Shown: positions 63,940-64,000 of the stretch, in pieces
Layout of the letters: each line of letters opens with the position of its first letter
Position numbering within the stretch: position 1 is the stretch's first letter
From: Sindora glabra
Taxonomy: Eukaryota > Streptophyta > Magnoliopsida > Fabales > Fabaceae
DNA length: 64,000 nt
Reading direction: 5' to 3'
Assembly (NCBI GenBank): GCA_020226215.1
Contig: CM035226.1
Span: 65,309,455-65,373,454 of the forward strand
Position numbers and translations under genes: made by a program
Notes under the pieces: generated by a model
Told to the model about the DNA's origin: nothing
The model's input: the letters and a program-made list of their open reading frames with translations, nothing else
The model's database searches: none

Positions 63940-64000
63940 TCATGAAAGACTTGATCCAGTCACTCCAATTGGGTCCTTTGGAGAGAAGTTCCATGTTATT
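63940..64000 (+). CDS. Possible first coding exon of an unknown gene, cut by the window end
   Basis: Acceptor-like sites lie at 63898 (actgcag) and 63939 (ctttgtag). After the second, two frames stay open to the window end: one from ATG 63942 (MKDLIQSLQLGPLERSSML), the other with a split codon giving HERLDPVTPIGSFGEKFHV. The sequence is compositionally richer than its surroundings. I recognise neither peptide, and 60 bases cannot decide the frame. Confidence 0.25.

Overview
This looks like nuclear DNA from a dicot plant. It is strongly AT-rich, its genes are split by short GT-AG introns, and it carries a tandem family of G-type lectin (S-domain, SD1-like) receptor kinases set among plant transposons: CACTA, Mutator-type MITEs, Ty1/copia, and L1- and RTE-like LINEs. 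A woody rosid is my guess, but nothing in the sequence fixes the species. I recognise no rRNA, tRNA or CRISPR.

Layout. 1-1068 is the right end of a CACTA transposon. 1069-12901 is copy A of a large duplication: about 8 kb of non-coding spacer, then an intact seven-exon S-receptor-like kinase on the minus strand (9227-12691; exon lengths sum to 819 codons plus stop). 12902-15821 is AT-rich spacer. 15822-19087 is a decayed paralogous kinase (catalytic HRD and DFG motifs lost). 19400-24981 is a degenerate copia element whose 3' LTR is split by a 5'-truncated RTE-type LINE. 26276-26491 is a signal-peptide/lectin fragment of a fourth family member. 27334-33923 is a second copia element with an unusual array of hairpins in its long leader. 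35616-41510 is a decayed L1-type LINE on the minus strand, apparently near full length. 44636-56862 is copy B of the duplication. It is collinear with copy A apart from two MITE insertions and small indels, and it ends in a kinase gene (53178-56650) that matches gene A exon for exon but has lost one base in exon 1. 57.2-64.0 kb is more gene-like: promoter motifs, a pyrimidine-rich first exon with a good donor, intron-like sequence, and what may be a first coding exon running off the window.

How it fits together. The window is a birth-and-death cluster of membrane receptor kinases. One member is intact, one is newly damaged, one is old and catalytically dead, and one is a short fragment; copia and LINE insertions lie between the members. 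The kinases should sit in the plasma membrane with lectin, EGF-like and PAN domains outside and a Ser/Thr kinase inside. The two main copies share about 8 kb downstream but only about 210 bp upstream of the start codon, so their promoters differ.

The most unusual non-genic structure is a run of four consecutive hairpins at 29178-29478 with related tips, inside the untranslated leader of the second copia element.
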